This document shows positions 10,669 to 21,085 of a DNA stretch of 38,543 nt, one piece after another. The notes beneath the pieces were generated by a model. The model was not told the origin of the DNA, searched no databases, and saw only the letters and a program-made list of their open reading frames with translations. Source of the stretch: Clostridia bacterium. GTDB lineage: Bacteria; Bacillota; Clostridia; TANB77; CAG-508. How positions within the stretch are numbered: position 1 is the stretch's first letter; each line of letters begins with the position of its first letter. The DNA is taken from the NCBI GenBank assembly GCA_022799935.1, contig JAAWPK010000010.1, positions 1 to 38,543 on the forward strand, in the 5' to 3' direction. The translations under genes were made by a program, and so were the position numbers.

Positions 10669-11390
10669 ATGGCAGTATATGAATATAAAACAAAAATAAG
10701 ATATAATGATATAAATGAATGGAATGAGCTATCAGATAGAGGTCTTTTAAATATATTATCAGAAGCAGCACGGAAGTCACTCAGAAAAAGTTCGGCTATG
10801 GAATAAATAACTTAGAAAACACAGGATATTCATGGATGCTCTTATATTGGAAAATAAGATTTTTCAAAAGACCATCTTGGAATACAGAAATAACTGTAAA
10901 AACTTGGGCAAGAGAGTTTGCAAGAGTATCCTCTTTTCGTGATTTTGAGGCATATGATGAAGAGGGAAAAATTGTAGCTATTGCAACTACAGAATGGGTA
11001 TTAATAGATAATCAGAAAGGAACAATAGGCAAAATAACAGAAGAAATGGCTGCAAGATATGAAATGGACTCCAAAACTGTATTTGAAGAAAAAATAGTAT
11101 CAAAATTAAAGACTCCAGAAAACATGAAACAAGTTTATGAATATACAGCCAAGAGAAGAGATATAGATGTAAATCATCATGTGAATAATGGAATTTACTT
11201 AGAACTTGCATATGATGCATTTCCAAATAATATAAAAATAAAATTTGATAATTTAGAAATATATTATAAGAAACAGATAAAACTTGGAGAAACAGTTTCT
11301 ATATTCTATTTAAATGAAGAAAATTCACATATAGTATGTATAAAAAGTAAAGATGAAAGAACTATACATGCAGTGTTAAAATTCTTTTAA
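10669..11390 (+). CDS. Acyl-ACP thioesterase (FatA-like) with two CGGN sites at 10771 and 10793
   Basis: MAVYEYKTKIRYNDINEWNELSDRGLLNILSEAA[c]GSHSEKV[c]GYGINNLENTGYSWMLLYWKIRFFKRPSWNTEITVKTWARE...VNHHVNNGIYLELA. 722 nt = 240 codons + 2 nt. Confidence 0.85.
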
Positions 11391-11463
11391 TACTCATTGG
11401 TCATTTTTATTGACTTTAATATTTTTTAATAATATACTTTATTTATAAAAAGGAGGTAATTAA

Positions 11464-12033
11464 ATGATTGAAATAAGATGGCATGGTAGAGGAGGACAGG
11501 GAGCAAAAACGGCTTCATTACTACTTGCAGATGCAGCATTTAATACTGGTAAATATATTCAAGGGTTTCCAGAATATGGACCAGAGAGAATGGGAGCTCC
11601 AATAACAGCATATAACAGGATAAGTACAGAACCTATAACTATACATAGTAATATATATGAACCAGATTATGTAGTAGTTGTAGATGATACATTACTTGAG
11701 GCAGTTGATGTTACAGCAGGACTAAAAAAGACAGGAGCAATAGTTATTAACACAACAGAAGATGCAGAATATATAAAATCAAAATTAAAAAATTACGAAG
11801 GAGAAATTTATACAGTAGATGCTAGGAAAATATCATTAGAAACACTTGGAAGGTATTTTCCAAACACTGCAATGCTTGCAGCAATAGTAAAAGTAAGTAA
11901 AGTAATGACAGATGAAGAATTATTAAGTGATATGCAAGGATCATTTAAACACAAATTTGCAAAAAAACCAGAAGTAATTGAAGGAAACATGAATGCCTTA
12001 AAAATGGCACTTAGTGAGGTTAAGAAAATATAA
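11464..12033 (+). CDS. porC: 2-oxoacid (pyruvate):ferredoxin oxidoreductase gamma subunit
   Basis: IEIRWHGRGGQGAKTASLLLADAAF...GFPEYGPERMGAPITAYNRI. Confidence 0.9.
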   Translation: MIEIRWHGRGGQGAKTASLLLADAAFNTGKYIQGFPEYGPERMGAPITAYNRISTEPITIHSNIYEPDYVVVVDDTLLEAVDVTAGLKKTGAIVINTTEDAEYIKSKLKNYEGEIYTVDARKISLETLGRYFPNTAMLAAIVKVSKVMTDEELLSDMQGSFKHKFAKKPEVIEGNMNALKMALSEVKKI

Positions 12034-12046
12034 AAAGGAGGCAAAT

Positions 12047-12328
12047 ATGAAAATTACACCCAATACACCAGCAGAAGAAATGACAATTGCTGGTAATATA
12101 TATGAAGCAGGAAACTCAAAAGAGTTTAAAACAGGAGATTGGAGATCTCAAAAACCAGTTTATTTAAGCGAAAAATGTAAACAATGTGGACTATGTTTTC
12201 CAGTATGCCCAGATGATGCAATTCCAGTAAACAAAGAACAAAAAAGGGAAGATTTTAATTATGATTATTGTAAAGGTTGCGGAGTATGTGCAAAAGTGTG
12301 TCCATTTGGTGCAATAGAAATGCAATAA
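12047..12328 (+). CDS. porD: 2-oxoacid:ferredoxin oxidoreductase delta (ferredoxin) subunit
   Basis: CKQCGLCFPVCPDDAIPVNKEQKREDFNYDYCKGCGVCAKVCPFGAIEM. Confidence 0.9.
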   Translation: MKITPNTPAEEMTIAGNIYEAGNSKEFKTGDWRSQKPVYLSEKCKQCGLCFPVCPDDAIPVNKEQKREDFNYDYCKGCGVCAKVCPFGAIEMQ

Positions 12329-12480
12329 TAAAATGATAAACAAATCAAAAACAAGAGGCATGAGAAATTACAAGTTAAAAAATCTAGAGATGTACTTATG
12401 TATATTGAGGATATTTTAAATGAATGATAATGCAGAAATATGAAGTTTTTCATTTGTCTAAAAAAGGGAGGAAATAAAAA

Positions 12481-13662
12481 ATGTCAATAAGAGAAAGATT
12501 AAGTGGAAATGAAGCAGCAGCAACAGCAATGAAACAAATAAATCCAGATGTAGTTGCAGCATTTCCAATAACACCTTCTACTGAAATACCACAATATTTT
12601 TCAACATTTGTAAGTAATGGAACAGTTGATACAGAATTTGTTGCAGTAGAAAGTGAACATAGTGCGATGAGTGCTTGTATTGGAGCAGAAGCAGCAGGAG
12701 CTAGAGCAATGACAGCAACATCTGCAAACGGATTGTCATTGATGTGGGAAATGATATATATTGCTTCAAGTATGAGATTACCAATAGTAATGTCACTTGT
12801 AAATAGAGCTGTATCAGGACCATTAAACATACACAACGATCATTCAGATGCTATGGGAGTAAGAGATAGCGGCTGGATAATGCTATTTTCAGAAAATAAC
12901 CAAGAAGCATATGATAATCTACTTATGGCTCATAGAATAGCAGAACATAAAGATGTACTATTACCACTTATGGTATGCCAAGATGGATTTATAACATCAC
13001 ATTCTATTGAAAATATAGAACTTGTAGAAGATGAAAAAGTGAAAGCATTTGTTGGAAAATATCAACCAGAACATTATTTATTAAATAAAAAAGAACCAAT
13101 GGCGATGGGACCATTGGATGTACAGCCTTATCTATTTGAACATAAATATCAACAAGCCAATGCAATGAGAGCTGCAAAAAATGTAATTAAAGAAGTATCA
13201 AAAGAATTTGAAAAAATGACGGGAAGAAAATATTCTTTCTTTGAAGAATACAAACTAGAAGATGCAGAGATAGTTATAGTATGTATGAATTCAACAGCTG
13301 GAACAACAAAATATGTAGTAGATTCTTTAAGAGAAAAAGGAGTAAAGGCAGGACTTTTAAAAGTTCGTATGTTTAGACCATTTCCAACAGAAGAAATTGC
13401 AAAAGCTTTATCAAAGGCAAAAGCAATTGCAGTATTAGATAAGGCGGACTCAGTAAATGGAGCAGGAGGAGCATTATATACAGATGTTACATCAGCTATG
13501 TATGTAAATAATACAAATGTACCAATGGTAAACTATGTGTATGGTATAGGAGGAAGAGATACTACAGCTGGCGATATAGAAGGAGTATATAATGATCTAA
13601 TGGAAATTGTAAAAACAGGAAAAACAGACAATCCATATAGATATTTTGGCGTAAGAAGGTAA
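12481..13662 (+). CDS. porA: 2-oxoacid:ferredoxin oxidoreductase alpha subunit
   Basis: LSGNEAAATAMKQINPDVVAAFPITPSTEIPQ...GGALYTDVTSAMY...YVYGIGGRDT. Confidence 0.92.
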   Translation: MSIRERLSGNEAAATAMKQINPDVVAAFPITPSTEIPQYFSTFVSNGTVDTEFVAVESEHSAMSACIGAEAAGARAMTATSANGLSLMWEMIYIASSMRLPIVMSLVNRAVSGPLNIHNDHSDAMGVRDSGWIMLFSENNQEAYDNLLMAHRIAEHKDVLLPLMVCQDGFITSHSIENIELVEDEKVKAFVGKYQPEHYLLNKKEPMAMGPLDVQPYLFEHKYQQANAMRAAKNVIKEVSKEFEKMTGRKYSFFEEYKLEDAEIVIVCMNSTAGTTKYVVDSLREKGVKAGLLKVRMFRPFPTEEIAKALSKAKAIAVLDKADSVNGAGGALYTDVTSAMYVNNTNVPMVNYVYGIGGRDTTAGDIEGVYNDLMEIVKTGKTDNPYRYFGVRR

Positions 13663-13710
13663 AATTTTGAATAAAAATCAGCATCTTGTGTTGTTAAAAC
13701 TTGGATAAAA

Positions 13711-13750
13711 AAATCCTCAATGTGCAATAGCGCACCTTTGGTTTTTTTTA
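13711..13750 (+). terminator. Possible terminator or attenuator between porA and porB
   Basis: tcctcaatgtgc-aatag-cgcacctttgg followed by ttttttt; imperfect stem. Confidence 0.4.
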
Positions 13751-13816
13751 CTAAATTTTGACTAGCAATATACTAATTTTTATCCAAAATTAAAATATAA
13801 GAAAGGAAATAAAAAT

Positions 13817-14768
13817 ATGTATAATGTAAAAGAAATAATTGCAGATAAACCTTCAAGATTTATGGCAGGACATAGAATGTGTGCTGGATGTGGAGCTCCA
13901 CCAGTAGCTAGAATGGTATTAAGAGCATTAAAAGAAGAAGATCATGCAGTAGTATGTGGTGCAACAGGTTGTATGGAAGTGTCAACATTTATATATCCAT
14001 ATACATCTTGGTCAGATTCATTTATCCATACAGCATTTGAATGTGCTGGAGCAACTCTATCAGGGGTAGAAGCTGCATATAAATCATTAAAGGCTCAAGG
14101 AAAACTTCCAGAAGATGAGCATACAAAATTTATAGCATTTGGAGGAGATCGGAGGAACTTATGATATAGGACTTCAAAGCTTATCAGGTGCAATGGAGAG
14201 AGGGCATGATATGGTATATGTGTGCTATGATAATGGAGCATATATGAATACTGGAATACAACGCTCTTCAGCAACACCACACTTTGCAGATACAACAACA
14301 TCTCCAGCAGGAACAAAGGTGCCAGGAAAAATGCAACCAAGAAAAGACTTAACAGAAATAATGGCAGGACATCATATACCATATGTTGCACAAACAATTG
14401 CAACAGCAAACTTTAAAGATTTATACGAAAAAGCTGAAAAAGCAATATATACAAAAGGTGCAGCATTTTTAAATGTAATGGCACCATGTCCAAGGGGTTG
14501 GGGATATCCAACAGAAGACTTAATGAAAATAAATAAACTTGCAGTAGATACTTGTTATTGGCCTTTATATGAAGTCGAAAATGGCAAATATAAGGTGAAT
14601 TATAAGCCAGCTAAGAAATTACCTATTGAAGAATTTTTAAAACCACAAAGAAGATTTAAACATTTATTTAAACCAGGTAATGAATGGATGATAGAAGAAT
14701 TCCAAAAAGAACTAGATGAAAGATGGGAAATGCTTTTAAAATTAGAAGAAATAACAAATAAAGAATAA
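13817..14768 (+). CDS. porB: 2-oxoacid:ferredoxin oxidoreductase beta subunit with one CGGN site at 14150
   Basis: HRMCAGCGAPPVARMVLRAL...; skipping C14150 gives FIAFGGD[c]GGTYDIGLQSLSGAMERGHDMVYVCYDNGAYMNTGIQRSSATP (TPP-binding GDGxxxDIG motif). 952 nt = 317 codons + 1. Confidence 0.92.
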
Positions 14769-14769
14769 A

Positions 14770-14809
14770 AAAATAGAAGCTTGAAATAAAAATCAAGCTT
14801 CTATTTTTT
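14770..14809 (+). terminator. Intrinsic terminator after porB
   Basis: aaaaatagaagcttga-aataaaaa-tcaagcttctattttt. Confidence 0.9.
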
Positions 14810-15013
14810 GTTAAAATATTTAAGTTGCTTTAGAGTATGTTCATTGGAGTATTTGTATGTAACATATATCTTATGTAAATAGCATTCTTAAAATTTTTTC
14901 TTTTTATAAAAAATCATTGAATAGAAAACAAAAATATGATATATTAAAGCCATATAATTTAGGGATGTTAAAATTTAAAGAAAGAGAGAAATCTTTCTTG
15001 ATAGGAGGCTTTT

Positions 15014-16547
15014 ATGGCAAATCGTGCAAGAAGATATGATGGAGAACAGAAATTAAATATAAAGAAAATCATTGCAGTAATAGTTTTTATAGTTGTTATT
15101 GTAATGTTTGTTATAGGAATAAAATCTTTATTAAATGGGAATATAACAGGAACATCAGGTAAAATAGAAGCAACAAGTTATTTTACAATGTACGATAATG
15201 GTAAATGGGGAGTAATAAACTCAAAAGGAGAAATCGTCATAAAACCGACTTATGATTCAATGATAGTAATACCAGATAGCTCAAAAGATATATTTATCTG
15301 TGTATATGATATAAACAATCAGGATGCAACATATAAAACAAAAGTGATAAATAGTAAAGAAAAAGAGATAATAAAAGATTATGAAAAAGTAGAAGCAATA
15401 TCAAATTTAGATAAAAACCAAAATATATGGTATGAAAATAATGTATTTAAGATTCAAAAAAACGGAAAATATGGTTTAGCAGATTTTAGTGGTAAAGAAA
15501 TACTAAATCCAGAATATGAAGAAATAGAACCAATAGAAGGAATAGAAAACAGCTTACTTATAAAAAAAGATGAAAAATATGGACTTTGTGACACTTCTGG
15601 AAATATTATAATAGATGCAAAATATAAAAAGATAGAGAAAATAGAAGAAAACTATAAAAATGGATATATAGTAGTAGATGAAAATGACAAATATGGAATT
15701 ATAGGGTTTGACAAATCTATAATTTTAGAATGTAATTTTGAAGAAATAGCACCAGTATATTCAAACAATTTATTTGTTGTAAAAAAGAACGGAAAATATA
15801 TAGTAATAGACAAAGAAGGCCAAACAGTTGTAGAAAATAAATTTGATGAAGTAAAAGGAATAGCAGAAGAATATATAATAGCAAAAAAGAATGAAAAATA
15901 TGGAGTTATCAATACAGCAGGAGAAACAAAAATAAAATTTGAATATGATAATATAACATATATGAATACAAATTATTTTATAGCTTTAAAAAATGAAAAG
16001 TATGGAGTAATTTCTATAGATGGAGAAGAAAAAGTGCCATTTGAATATATAGACATAAGCTATGTAAAATCAGGGGACTTTATAATTGCTGATCATATGG
16101 AAAATCGGAAAATTCACATCAAAAGTGTTAGATGTGAATTTTGAAGAGAAAATTACAGGAATAGTATCAGAAGTAAATAGTACAAAAGGATATATCAGAG
16201 TACATACAGATGATGAATATAAATATTATAACTTTAGATTTGAAGAAATATCATCAAAAACTGCACTTGGAACAAACACAATATTCTTAAGTAAAAAAGA
16301 TGGAAAATATGGATTTGTTGATAGTGATGGTAATGTAGTAGTAGATTATATATATGATGATGCAACAGAACAAAATGTAAGTGGATATGCAGCTGTTAAA
16401 AAAGATGGATTATGGGGAAGTATAGATTCAAAAGGAAAAGTTGTTTCTGATACAGTATATAACTTAGACAATAATGAAAAGATAGACTTTATTGGAGAAT
16501 GGCATATATGTGAAAATAAAAATGCTAATTATTATTTAGATGTATAG
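15014..16547 (+). CDS. Membrane-anchored WG-repeat protein with one CGGN site at 16106
   Basis: N-terminal TM, repeated KxGKYGLxDxxGKEIL/KYGVINxxGE motifs; skipping C16106 (HMEN[c]GKFTSKVLDVNFEEKITG) joins the two ORFs into 511 codons. Confidence 0.85.
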
Positions 16548-16571
16548 AACAAAAGAAAGGATAGACCTTAA

Positions 16572-17804
16572 ATGGAACTAAGGATGAAATACCACTATAG
16601 CTATTTTATATACCCTTATGTAGTAAAAGAAAATAGATATAGGAAGTATATACAAGGACTATTAAAAAATAGTAAATGTACACTTAAAACATTTGAAAAA
16701 AGAAAAAACTTTAGTATGTACAATTATTTTCTCCCAACAATTAGAAATTTTATGTTCAGAAGTTTTGAATTTGCAGGAAACATGAGAAAATTTGAGAATA
16801 TTCGGAGTAGAATTAAAAGCCAATATGCTTTCATCTAATCCATGCACAATATTTGAATACAATTTAGGAGAAGATATTCAAGCTAAAACAGAAGAAAATC
16901 GGAATATTCTTTAAAATACAGAAAATAGAAATAATATGTTTTAATACAGGTATATGTTTTATTGCAATAAAAACAAATATAGAGGATACAGATAAATTTT
17001 CTGATCTTTTAAACTTTAATTATAGATTTAGAGACATAAATTCTGAAACAAATGAAGGATTAGAAAACAGCAAGATAAGAATACAAACAGGCACATTTAA
17101 TGACATAAAAAAACTTTCAGAATTAATAAAAGAAATTACAGGAAATCCAGTAGAGTCAAAAAGAATAGATATAGATATAAATAGATTTTTGATATATTCA
17201 TATGTATGTATAGATCAAGAATACTGGAATGAAACACATGAATTCCAAGGAATAGAGAAAGAATTTTTTAAATTTGCAAATGTATTAAATAGCGAATTTA
17301 ATTCAAGTTTTAATAATGATAGATTAAGAACAGTAAATTTTGGAAAATATATAAAAGTAGGTATAAGCGGTAACCGGAGTGAATTTAATAACATCAAGTA
17401 TTAATACTGTAAACTATACTAATTTACCATTTGAGTTTGAAAATGAATATTTTTATACATATATATTTAAACTTTATGAAAAATTTTATTTATATAAAAT
17501 ACTAGATGAATTTAAAGCAAGTATAAAGGTACCAAAGGTAAAAGAAAAATTATTAAACTTTACAAATGATATTTGGGTACATGAAATAACAAATAGTGAC
17601 AACGGAATACTAATGTATAAAGAAATTTCAGAAAGTTTAGAATTAAATAAAATATATGAGAAAGCGAAAAGACAATATGATTTGGTATATAAAGACTTTA
17701 GAGTAAGAAAAAATGAAATAGCAAATAAAGTAATCTTTACTATACTAATTATATCATTAGCAATTAATATTATAAATTTTGTAGCATTAATTAGGCTAAA
17801 ATAA
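16572..17804 (+). CDS. Uncharacterised protein (about 409 aa, C-terminal TM) with three CGGN sites at 16803, 16900 and 17375
   Basis: Four ORF fragments fuse into one continuous 410-codon frame when C16803, C16900 and C17375 are skipped (FENI[c]GVELKANMLSSNP...KTEEN[c]GIFFKIQKIEIICFNTG...VGISGN[c]GVNLITSSINTVNYTN). Confidence 0.75.
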
Positions 17805-17819
17805 GAAGGGAACACATAT

Positions 17820-18197
17820 ATGAAAATAACATGTGGCACAGACATAATTGAAATAGAAAGAATAAAGAAAATCATAAATGAAACTGAAAATGGATTTTTA
17901 AATAGAGTATATAGTAAAAATGAAATAGAATATTGTGAAAGTAAACAAAAAGTAAAGTATCAACATTATGCAGCAAGATTTGCAGCAAAAGAAGCCATAT
18001 TTAAAGCAATATCAAATAATTTGAAAGATAAATTTGAGATATCATGGAAAGATGCTGAAATTTTAAATGATGAAAATGGTAGACCAGAAGTGAAATTTAT
18101 AAACAAAAAAATAGAAGGGTTAGAAAGTATAGAAATCAGTATATCACATTGCAAAGAATACGCAGTTGCAAATGTGGTAGCAGTTTGGAAGGATTAG
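17820..18197 (+). CDS. acpS: Holo-[acyl-carrier-protein] synthase
   Basis: GTDIIEIERIKK...FLNRVYSKNEIEYC...HYAARFAAKEAIFKAI...ISISHCKEYAVANVVA. Confidence 0.93.
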   Translation: MKITCGTDIIEIERIKKIINETENGFLNRVYSKNEIEYCESKQKVKYQHYAARFAAKEAIFKAISNNLKDKFEISWKDAEILNDENGRPEVKFINKKIEGLESIEISISHCKEYAVANVVAVWKD

Positions 18198-18200
18198 AAA

Positions 18201-18981
18201 ATGAAACTATTTGACACACATTCACATTACAATGATAGCCAGTTTAATGAAGATAGAGAGGAAATAATAAAAAAAATATATGAAGAAGGAATAGAAAACA
18301 CAGTAGTTGTAGGAGACAATATAGAAAATTCAAAAAAAGTAGTAGAACTTGCAAAAAACTATGATTTTATGTATGCAGCAGTTCGGAATACACCCAAATG
18401 AGGTAAGTGAAACAAAAGAGAAAATAGATAAAGATATATTAGAAATAGAAAAAATTGCAGAATATGAAAAAACAGTTGCAATAGGAGAAATAGGATTAGA
18501 TTATCATTGGGTACAAGACACAAAAGAGCTTCAAAGATATGCTTTTTTAGAACAAATAAAACTTGCCAATAAATTAAACTTACCAATAGTTATACATTCA
18601 AGAGATGCCATAATGGATACAATAGACATTTTAAAAAACGAAGTAAAACCAAATAAAAATGGAATATTACATTGCTGTCAGCTAAATAAAGATTTAATAA
18701 AAGCAGGGTTAGAAGAAGGATTTTATATATCATTTGCAGGACCTGTAACATATAAAAGCTCAAAAAATGCAAATGACATAATACAAATGGTACCAGAAGA
18801 TAAGATGTTAATTGAAACGGATTCTCCATATCTTAGTCCAGAGCCAAATAGAGGTAAGAGAAATGACTCAAGGAATGTAAAATATGTAGCAGAGAAAATT
18901 GCAGAAGTAAAAGGAAAAACAATAGAAGAAATAGCAGACATTACATATCAAAATGCAAAAAGAATATTTAGAATAAAATAA
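18201..18981 (+). CDS. tatD: TatD family metal-dependent hydrolase with one CGGN site at 18384
   Basis: MKLFDTHSHYND...MYAAV[c]GIHPNEVSETKEKI...AIGEIGLDYHW...IETDSPYLSPEPNRGKRN; 781 nt = 260 codons + 1. Confidence 0.93.
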
Positions 18982-18989
18982 AAATCATA

Positions 18990-19020
18990 AAAAAGTCGCT
19001 TTTGAGTGAAGCGACTTTTT
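18990..19020. terminator. Bidirectional terminator between tatD and htpX
   Basis: aaaaagtcgctt-ttgagtg-aagcgacttttt. Confidence 0.88.
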
Positions 19021-19029
19021 GTATGACTC

Positions 19030-19920
19030 TTATTTTAAATTTCTCAAAGCATGAACTCTTTCATCCAAACTTGGATGAGTAGACCATATACTAGATTTTT
19101 CTATTTTTTTATCCCTAAAAGGACTTGCAATATACATATGAGCAGTAGATTTATTAGCACCCTCAAGCTCATTTGGATCTGCTGTAATCTTTTCAAGAGC
19201 AGAAATTAAACCATCAGGATTTCTAGTATATTTTACAGAAGTTGCATCAGCTAAAAATTCCCTTCTTCTTGAAACAGCAAGCTGGGCAAGCTTTCCAAAT
19301 ATTGGAGCAAGTATTAAAAATACAAGACCAATTAGCATTAAAATGGCATTTCCTTTGCTATCATCATTACTAGAACTTCTTCTTCCACGGATAAATGTTC
19401 TTGTAAAGAAATCAGAAAGAATTACAACAAAGCTTACCATTACTGTGACAACACAAGAAAGTCTTATATCATAATTTGCTATATGTGCAAGCTCATGACC
19501 AATAACACCTTCGAGTTCATAATAATCTAATTTATCAAGAAGACCAGTAGTGACACAAATTACAGAATGTTCTGGATCGCGGCCAGTTGCAAAAGCATTA
19601 GGTTGTATATCTTCTACGACATAAAGTTTTGGAGTTACATTAAGTCCAGCACTTATAACCAGGGCATCCAAAATATTTACAAGTTTTTGATTTTCTTCAT
19701 GAGTTGCAGGTCTTGCATGAGACATAGCTAAAACAATTTTATCACTACTGTAATATGAAACAAAAGAAGAAATAATAGAAACTGTAAGAGCTATTATAAT
19801 AGAAACTGGACCCAAGTCAAAAGCCATACAAATATAGTAAAGTATTAATGAAATTACAACTATAAAAATAGAAATAATTATACCAGTTCTTATTTTATTA
19901 GAACGAATATCTTCATACAT
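19030..19920 (-). CDS. htpX: M48 family protease HtpX
   Basis: GVIGHELAHIANYDIRLS (HExxH), PNAFATGRDPEHSVICVTTGLL; adjacent to lemA. Confidence 0.92.
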   Translation of the reverse strand: MYEDIRSNKIRTGIIISIFIVVISLILYYICMAFDLGPVSIIIALTVSIISSFVSYYSSDKIVLAMSHARPATHEENQKLVNILDALVISAGLNVTPKLYVVEDIQPNAFATGRDPEHSVICVTTGLLDKLDYYELEGVIGHELAHIANYDIRLSCVVTVMVSFVVILSDFFTRTFIRGRRSSSNDDSKGNAILMLIGLVFLILAPIFGKLAQLAVSRRREFLADATSVKYTRNPDGLISALEKITADPNELEGANKSTAHMYIASPFRDKKIEKSSIWSTHPSLDERVHALRNLK

Positions 19921-20001
19921 CTAAACTTCATTCCTTTCTACTAAAATTTTTGCAAAAGCCAGCTAAAACACCAAAAGGAGTTTTAGACTGGCTCTAAAAA
20001 C

Positions 20002-20556
20002 TTAATTGTTTCCAAAATCAACTTTTACATTTTTTCTAGCTTCTTCAGATTCAGCAACGAATAATTTTTCAGCAGTAAAATTAAACATAGAAGCTATAAG
20101 ATTTGTAGGAAATACTAAAAGTGCAGTATTGTACATAGTAACACTATCATTATAAAATTGTCTTGAATAAGAAATTTTATTTTCTGTATTTCTTAATTCT
20201 TCTTGTAATTCAGAAAAGTTTTGATTTGCTTTTAAATCTGGATAAGCTTCAGAAACAGCCATAATTGTTTTTAAAGCACCAGATAATTGATTATCAAGCT
20301 CAACTTTTTCACTAATACTACTAGCATTAGCCCAAGAAGTTCTAAGCTCAGTAACTTTAGCCAAAGTATCTTTTTCATGTTCCATATAACCTTTAACACA
20401 ATTAACTAAATTAGGAATTAAGTCGAATCTTCTTTGAAGTTGAACATCAATTTGTCCCCAAGAATTTTGAACTTTCATTCTCTTTCTAACAAGTCCATTA
20501 TATGCAAATATAACCCAAAGAATAATAAGGGCTATAACAATTAGTGCAATCCACAT
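20002..20556 (-). CDS. lemA: LemA family protein
   Basis: YNGLVRKRMKVQNSWGQIDVQLQRRFDLIPNLVNCVKGYMEHE...YNTALLVFPTNLIASMFNF. Confidence 0.93.
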   Translation of the reverse strand: MWIALIVIALIILWVIFAYNGLVRKRMKVQNSWGQIDVQLQRRFDLIPNLVNCVKGYMEHEKDTLAKVTELRTSWANASSISEKVELDNQLSGALKTIMAVSEAYPDLKANQNFSELQEELRNTENKISYSRQFYNDSVTMYNTALLVFPTNLIASMFNFTAEKLFVAESEEARKNVKVDFGNN

Positions 20557-20711
20557 AAAAATTCCTCCTTAAATATTATTATTAACAATATGATAATATA
20601 ATACCACAAAAGAATGAAAGTTACAATATAAAAGAAGAATTATGCAAACAAATAGGGAAAATATGCAGTTATATAATTTTGCAAATGATTTTGAACCATT
20701 AATTTAAAGTC

Positions 20712-20963
20712 TTAATCATTAAAAATCTCTTTAAACTTGTTTAAATCAAAATCTAGAATTTTTGCAAGAGCGACTAGTTCAAAATCTTTAATCATTAACT
20801 CATTTTTCTCTATTTTTAAAAGTTCATCAGGAGTGATTGAGATACCCATAAGCTCTAACTTTATGCAAATATCTTTTTTTAGCATTCTTTTTTCTTTAAT
20901 TTTTTCTTTAATTATATTTCCAGAAATATTTTTATTGTTTCGGAAAGTTTTCAATTTAGCCAT
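20712..20963 (-). CDS. Small XRE-like helix-turn-helix protein
   Basis: 83 aa, IKEKRMLKKDICIKLELMGISITPDELLKIEKNELMIKDFELVALAKILDFD resembles an HTH_3 layout. Confidence 0.55.
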   Translation of the reverse strand: MAKLKTFRNNKNISGNIIKEKIKEKRMLKKDICIKLELMGISITPDELLKIEKNELMIKDFELVALAKILDFDLNKFKEIFND

Positions 20964-20998
20964 AATTTTTACTCCTTAAAAATTTTTAATAATTTATA

Positions 20999-21047
20999 TT
21001 GATTTTATGCCAATATGTGATATAATATCCGTAGTTGTAATACGGAT
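20999..21047 (+). promoter_or_regulatory. Promoter with start-proximal inverted repeat upstream of pseudopilin gene
   Basis: ttgatt-16 nt-tataat, then atccgta-gttgtaa-tacggat (7-bp perfect inverted repeat). Confidence 0.5.
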
Positions 21048-21085
21048 TAACTTGAACTTAAAAGAAAAATAGGAGGAAAAAACAA

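Noticed and set aside
10836-11390. Short ORFs as independent genes (10836-11390, 14139-14768, 16086-16547, 18349-18981, 28266-28502, 28633-30054, 30589-31398)
   Set aside because: They are downstream pieces of genes split at CGGN. Their starts are internal Met codons without RBS.
20712-20979. Overlapping plus-strand ORF 20737-20979
   Set aside because: The minus-strand ORF has an RBS-like upstream sequence and an HTH-like composition; the plus ORF is hydrophobic/Ser-rich shadow sequence.
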